Below, piece after piece: positions 59,244-64,000 of a stretch of DNA of 64,000 nt. The position numbers were made by a program, and so were the translations under genes. Below the pieces are notes generated by a model, which made no database searches, was not told the origin of the DNA, and saw only the letters and a program-made list of their open reading frames with translations. The stretch is from Ipomoea triloba (Eukaryota; Streptophyta; Magnoliopsida; Solanales; Convolvulaceae), in NCBI RefSeq assembly GCF_003576645.1, contig NC_044930.1, positions 12,039,512 to 12,103,511 on the forward strand, given 5' to 3'. The first letter of the stretch is position 1, and every line of letters begins with the position of its first letter.

Positions 59244-59435
59244 CATGTTTTTAGGCTTTTGATTGTCTTCTTCGTCGTCAGAGAGAGAGATATACTTGAC
59301 GAGGAAAAGGCAAAACCAAATGACGACCACTATCCTCCCTTAACCCATGGAAGTCCACTCTTATCACCTCAGTTCTTCCACACAGTACCTGACTTGCCTG
59401 ACTACCATTATGTCACTTTTGGTTTAATTTGTTGA
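59244..59435 (+). other. Unrecognised open reading segment
   Basis: An open segment of about 60 codons preceded by an acceptor-like tttttag contains DILDEEKAKPNDDHYPPL and FFHTVPDLPDYHYV, and ends at a stop at 59433. It has no in-frame ATG at its start. It could be an exon of a broken or captured gene, or chance. Confidence 0.2.
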
Positions 59436-59677
59436 GACTTGAGACCCAAAATTAAATTAGCTACATCTCAATTTACCACTTACTTTATTTCTTGATTTGT
59501 TTTACTTCATACATTGAGATTACAACATTTAGGACTTATTTGTTAACATAAATTAGCTTATCACTAAATTTTGATTTGTTAAGTTTGACGAATATTAACT
59601 GTGTGACTTAGTTAAACAGCCAATATGAGTGTTTGATTAATTAGATTTTTTGTAATACTCATTGCTTTAAACACTAA

Positions 59678-60599
59678 TGGGGTGTTTGGTTGAATGTAAT
59701 TGAGTTGTAATAGAATTGTAATTCAATAAAGACCTCAATTACATTGTTTGGCTGGAAGGAATTGCATTCCCTCATTTTGTTGAATTGCAATTCAATGCTT
59801 GTGGGAAAGGAAAAAATAAAAGAAATGACAAAATTATCATTGGTGATTGTTATTTTTGTTACAACACAATGACATTTTAGTCTTGGAATAAGGTTCAAAT
59901 TAGCCATTGAATGTAACCTCAAAGTGCAATTAGGCCACTGAATCGAAAAAAAGTGCAATTAGGCCACTTAACACTCCAAATACATGAAATTTTACCGGAT
60001 AGCAAGTTACCTTCAATTTCATCAGGTTGCATGCTTACATGGAAAATAAGTTGGCGTTTTAAAATATTTTTTTAATACTAAACTTTAAAAATAAAAATAA
60101 AATAAATAAAAAAGTTTAAAAATTTAATTAAAAAAAAACAAGCAGGCATTGTATTTTTAATTTTTTAATTAATTTTTAAAAAAAACAAAGAAGCCGGCAT
60201 TTAAGTTTTTATTTTTTATTTTTAATGCTATTATTATTAAAAAATTATTTTAAAATGTCAATTCACCATCCACATAAGCAGGCAATCTGATGAAATGAAA
60301 GGTAACATGCTATCTGGTGAAATTGCATGTATTTGGAGTGTTCAGTGGCCTAATTGCACTTTTTTTTTTTTTTTTTTCGTTCGGTGGCCTAATTACACTT
60401 TCAGGTTACGTTCAGTGGTCAATTTGAACCTTATTCCTTTAGTCTTTATACCACTTTTTTTCCTTCTCATTTCAAATAATTCTATTCCTCCCTACCAAAC
60501 AATGTAATTTGAATTCCTACATTATTCCTACCTTATTCCTTTCCCACTGAATTGCAATTCATTTCCTTCCTAATTCCTTTCTCCCAACCACACACCCCA
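59678..60599. mobile_element. PIF/Harbinger MITE hosting a MULE MITE
   Basis: Ends tggggtgtttggttg and, reverse complemented, tggggtgtgtggttg; TAA on both sides (59675-59677, 60600-60602). The subterminal parts share gaattgcaattcaatg-like words. Interrupted by the element at 59885-60437; without it the host is about 360 bp. Confidence 0.85.
59885..60437. mobile_element. MULE MITE nested in the Harbinger MITE (family M2)
   Basis: Ends ggaataaggttcaaattagc and, reverse complemented, ggaataaggttcaaattgac, with inverted homology over about 150-200 bp. Perfect 9-bp target duplication tttagtctt (59876-59884, 60438-60446). 553 bp, AT-rich inside. Same ends as 27193-28099. Confidence 0.9.
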
Positions 60600-60602
60600 T
60601 AA

Positions 60603-61482
60603 GGATGTGTAGTATTACTCTATATGATTATAAAGTAATCCAAAAAGAGAATCAATTAAATATAAAACATTAAGAATTATGAATATATATTGATTCTAAC
60701 CAAGACATAATTTTAGGTTGGCAAATGAATGATTAAGGTCTTGAAAACCTTTCTGGGATAAAGCATTTTAGAAGGAAAAAAAAAAAGATTTATTTTAAAG
60801 AGCATTAGAACAAATCTTTGACAAAGAACAAAGGCAGAATTCTAATACAAAACTAAATCATAATATTATACAACTTTGTTTCAGCTTTGTATAATTAATT
60901 ATGAGCGAGTCCACTTATGATGATCTTCTTAATTCTATAATAGAAACATATTAATTTACAGCATCCAATGATTGATTTGATTTTTCCCATAACACATGGG
61001 TTACTTCATTAAACTAAGACTTTAGGATCCACCAAATCTTAGACTAGGCCCCCATGACCATATAGCTTTTATAATCCATCACTTTTTTTTCTTTTTTAAT
61101 TTCTAAATTTTTTACTCAGATACCATCTCATTATCTTCATATCTGACCATTTTTTTAATCTTCATTCAGACATTCAGAGTCAAGATACTTATGATTTTGA
61201 AATTAATAATTTCAATTTCAATCTCTATGGGACCCAATTAATGAGTTGCTTAAGATACGCTTATAAAATATTTAAATGTCTTTTATAAATTAAATAGTGC
61301 TTTTACATGTTTAAAAATTAAAGACTATAAATTATATAACACTTTATTTTATTTTTTTTTGAAGATACACTTTAATTTAATTAAGTCAGTAATTCAGAGT
61401 TATACTATTATTACACACATTTTAGATGATCTCAGTTTTGCCGAACTAACCATAAGCACACAAGATCCTGTCTCGGTAAATT
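60603..61482. other. AT-rich intergenic sequence
   Basis: No gene or repeat end recognised. Confidence 0.4.
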
Positions 61483-61621
61483 GTTGTGTGGACTATGGTC
61501 CACATAGTACGTCGACCATAACAAAAAGTATATTTTTAATATACTAAAAGTACATTATTTGTGTACTGAATATACATTATTTGATAGTACGGTCCACATA
61601 GCTGTGTGAACCATACACACA
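61483..61621. mobile_element. MITE (family M3)
   Basis: Ends attgttgtgtggactatggt and, reverse complemented, attgtgtgtatggttcacac. The interior (gtacattatttgtgtactga) matches the element at 45511. Target duplication not seen. Confidence 0.6.
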
Positions 61622-61624
61622 ATC

Positions 61625-61840
61625 ATGATTGACCCTATCCCTAGAGCCATTGCGGAAGTAAATCATGAGTCCCACCGGTTAGATTCGAATCTTCATGTGG
61701 ACAAAAGAGATCCAATCCAGACCTTCCAGCATCCTTGGGCCTTTATCCCATACATGTTTGCAATAGAATTCGAATCCCGACACTATGTCTTTAGTCATGA
61801 CCTTTAAATTAGGCGACGAACCAGCTAAGTCACGAGGAGC
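61625..61840 (-). mobile_element. SINE-like sequence (family S2)
   Basis: On the minus strand: cttagctggttcgtcgccta, then gggattcgaattc (B-box-like), tgggataaaggcccaaggat and a second gattcgaatc. Shares its order of words with 42945-43165. Confidence 0.45.
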
Positions 61841-62305
61841 ATCATATGATTGATTGATTCTAGGGGTGAATGGGTGATATACTTTTCTTCTTTCGTATCA
61901 AGTAATACTACATCTTTTTCAATGTTTTTTATTTATTTATGTTGACTTACATCACATGCTACAACTAATTCACATGCCAGGCAATTAACTTTAATTGGGT
62001 TATATGATATAGACTTATAATCTGATACAATAATTGTATTTCATAGGTACATGAGATATTAGTTTATCCAAGTGTTTTGTTAAGTGGGGCTAAGTCTACG
62101 AAATATTTTGGACCACATTCATCTATTGTTAAGTAAGATATGCTCAAGAATACTAAATATGTCTAACAGTATGCCTGCCTCAATACCCTATGGCCTCTGT
62201 CAAATCTAGTAAGGTGTGAAATTTCACTGGTTATATGTTTGATTTTTTTTTAATTAAATAAATATCTTTTAATTTGATAGTACCAAAGTAAAAGATATTT
62301 TCATG

Positions 62306-62427
62306 GTTTAATTAATTTAGTTGGCGTGAGCAGCCGAACGAGAATTAGTCTGAGTATGGTACGGGCTTAAAGGTGTTTCCTACCTTTAGGGACTACTCAA
62401 GACACCTCGTGGTTTGACAAAAAAAAG
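62306..62427 (+). mobile_element. Short retroposon (SINE-like) with target duplication
   Basis: The insert ends in acctcgtggtttgac and poly(A). aagatattttcatg occurs exactly on both sides (62292-62305, 62428-62441), a 14-bp target duplication as made by LINE-driven retroposition. A complete tRNA-like head is not obvious, so it may be 5'-truncated. Confidence 0.6.
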
Positions 62428-62497
62428 AAGATATTTTCATGTTTTATTTGGTAATTCAATAGCATGGTATGAAATGGAGTGTTGAAAATAAAATATA

Positions 62498-62755
62498 CTT
62501 CTTCTGTCCCATTTTACCTGTCCTGTTTACTATTCATTGGTCAAACCAACTCTTTCTTCATTGCTTATTTTCTTTAGTAATTTTTAATTATTTTTAAATT
62601 TAATTTTTTGTGTTTAATAGTAGTTTTAATGTAGTTTTTAAATATATAAATTTTATATACTAATACTAAATTTAATATTATGAAAAATTGAATTAAAAAT
62701 AACTCCAGTCAAGCCTCGTTAACCGAATCAGACAAACAAAATGGGACGGAGGAAG
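62498..62755. mobile_element. Stowaway MITE
   Basis: Ends cttcttctgtcccatttta and, reverse complemented, cttcctccgtcccattttg, flanked by TA (62496-62497, 62756-62757). 258 bp, AT-rich. Confidence 0.8.
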
Positions 62756-62879
62756 TATAAAATAATAAATATATAATATTACCTTTTCTATCAATTTAAA
62801 TTTTAGATTAAAATAAAATACATCCACAATTACTATAGGACTAAGGTGTGGAGGCACGAGTACTCATAAAAAAAAAAGG

Positions 62880-63071
62880 TGTGGAGGCACGAGAATGAGA
62901 TATTTCGTCTTTATACTCACAAGATTAATCTTGATCGATGAGAACTGAATATTGTATTGATTCAATTGAACAATTACAATGATGAGGAATAAGAGATATA
63001 TATACAAGGGCAGTCTTAGGTAGAGTAGGATAGCTAGTCCAAACGTGACTCAAACTCAGAGAGTCCTAATA
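62880..63071 (-). repeat. 3' LTR of a Copia element
   Basis: On the minus strand the polypurine tract gagggggag (63080-63072) is followed by an LTR of about 190 bp, tattaggactctctgagt to cgtgcctccaca. The expected first dinucleotide TG is TA here. aaggtgtggaggcacgag occurs twice, at 62843 and 62876, so the LTR end is locally duplicated. Confidence 0.7.
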
Positions 63072-64000
63072 CTCCCCCTCAAGCGCAAGGTAAACTACTA
63101 ACTTGAAGCTTGTCCCTAAGAAAAGAAAATCTAGGACTAGGCAAAGCTTTTGTAAAGATATCAGCTATTGATCTTTTGTGGAAATAAAGTTAACCTGAAT
63201 ATCTCCATTGGCAACCCTATCTCTAACAAAGTGGTAGTCAATCTCCACGTGCTTAGTTCTTGCATGAAAAATTGGATTCGCACACATATAAGTAGCACCA
63301 AGATTGTCACACCATAATTTGGGAGTAAGGATGCCATCAATTTTGATCTCACGCAGCAAGGACATGATCCATATGACCTCAGCACAAACATCAGCCAAGG
63401 CTTTATACTCAGCTTCCGTGGATGATTTTGCAACTGTCTTCTGTTTCTTGCACACCCAAGAGATAAGATTGGTGCCAAGAAACACTACATACCCACTAGT
63501 AGATTTACGGTCCTCAGGACAACCAGCCCAGTCAGAATCAGAGAAAGCATGAAGCTCTCTAGAATTTGACTGAGTTATACGCAAGCCGAATGAGAGGGTG
63601 CCTTTGACATACCTGAGCACTCGTTTTAGCTGCTCCCAGTGAGACAATGTTGGAGCATGCATATGTTGACACAATTGATTGACCGCAAAGGATAAGTCTG
63701 ACCGTGTAATTGTGAGATACTGGAGAGCACCAGCCAAACTCCTGTATTTCGTTGGATCTTCATATGAATCTGAATTAAGCAATGGAGTTTTCGATGTAGA
63801 AATAGGAGTGGCGAGAGGTTTACAATCAGTCATTCCAGCCCGTTTCAAGATGTCTGACATGTACCGCTGCTGAGAAAGAATAACACCATTGCTAGTTTTG
63901 ACTAGCTCAATTCCAAGAAAGAAACCAGGTTCACCAAGATCTCTAATTTTGAAAGCATTAGACAGTTTAGAGAGTAAATCAGACACTAGTAGCTCATCAG
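63072..64000 (-). pseudogene. Copia pol 3' part: reverse transcriptase end and RNase H
   Basis: The frame is open from the window edge to 63165 and encodes the end of reverse transcriptase (GEPGFFLGIELVKT, LSQQRYMSDILKRAGM, YRSLAGALQYLTITRSDLSF) and RNase H ([64 protein letters not shown]). A stop comes right after STKDQ; the normal C-terminal continuation follows in another frame, so one base appears to be missing at about 63166. The low level of damage elsewhere marks a rather young copy. The upstream part, with the YVDD-type active site, lies outside the window. Confidence 0.9.

Overview
This is plant nuclear DNA, very probably from a eudicot. It is AT-rich, crowded with (TA)n and (ATT)n microsatellites and with plant-type transposable elements, and its genes are intronless nicotianamine synthases and an intron-containing KNOX homeobox gene. 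The protein sequences and repeat style fit an asterid, perhaps Convolvulaceae such as Ipomoea, but that is inference.

Three host genes are well supported. Two nicotianamine synthase paralogues lie on the + strand, NAS copy 1 (3410-4360) and NAS copy 2 (29032-30009). They are separated by about 25 kb of repeats, so this is an old tandem pair pushed apart by insertions. They share a short core promoter (TATA near -75) and most of the coding sequence. A class I KNOX gene lies on the minus strand (42378 down to 36121) with five exons and a third intron of about 3.9 kb, the usual architecture of class I KNOX genes. There is no operon-like arrangement; NAS and KNOX are functionally unrelated neighbours.

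Layout: 1-3000, Copia-derived sequence (minus); 3.3-4.4 kb, NAS copy 1; 4.85-5.5 kb, tandem repeats; 6.0-9.4 kb, a PIF/Harbinger-type element with other repeats inside it, including a 242-bp tandem array; 9.5-12.4 kb, MITEs and a SINE; 13.0-16.8 kb, a decayed Copia element; 17-28 kb, Helitron-like sequences, a SINE, two small hAT elements rich in the motif cctaggcg, a Copia LTR, and a MULE-type element carrying GC-rich cargo; 28.6-30 kb, a MITE and NAS copy 2; 30-36 kb, repeats, MITEs and a tandem array of tRNA-Asn-like sequences; 36.1-42.4 kb, KNOX with a SINE and MITEs in its introns; 43-46 kb, SINE, MULE MITEs and an inverted-repeat element with gene-like cargo; 46.0-49.1 kb, a decayed Gypsy element; 49.6-59.0 kb, a decayed hAT transposase gene invaded by a solo LTR and a CACTA element; 59.7-60.6 kb, a MULE MITE nested in a Harbinger MITE; 61-62.8 kb, small elements; 62.9-64 kb, the 3' part of a fairly young Copia element.

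The single N at 55810 separates two copies of a ~1.57-kb stretch that match at constant offset. This is most likely an assembly artefact. I found no convincing new multi-gene system. The most interesting signals are the tRNA-Asn-like array with changed anticodons, the SINE sitting directly beside a KNOX splice acceptor, the two elements with captured gene-like cargo, and several small-element families that can be grouped by shared ends and target-site duplications.
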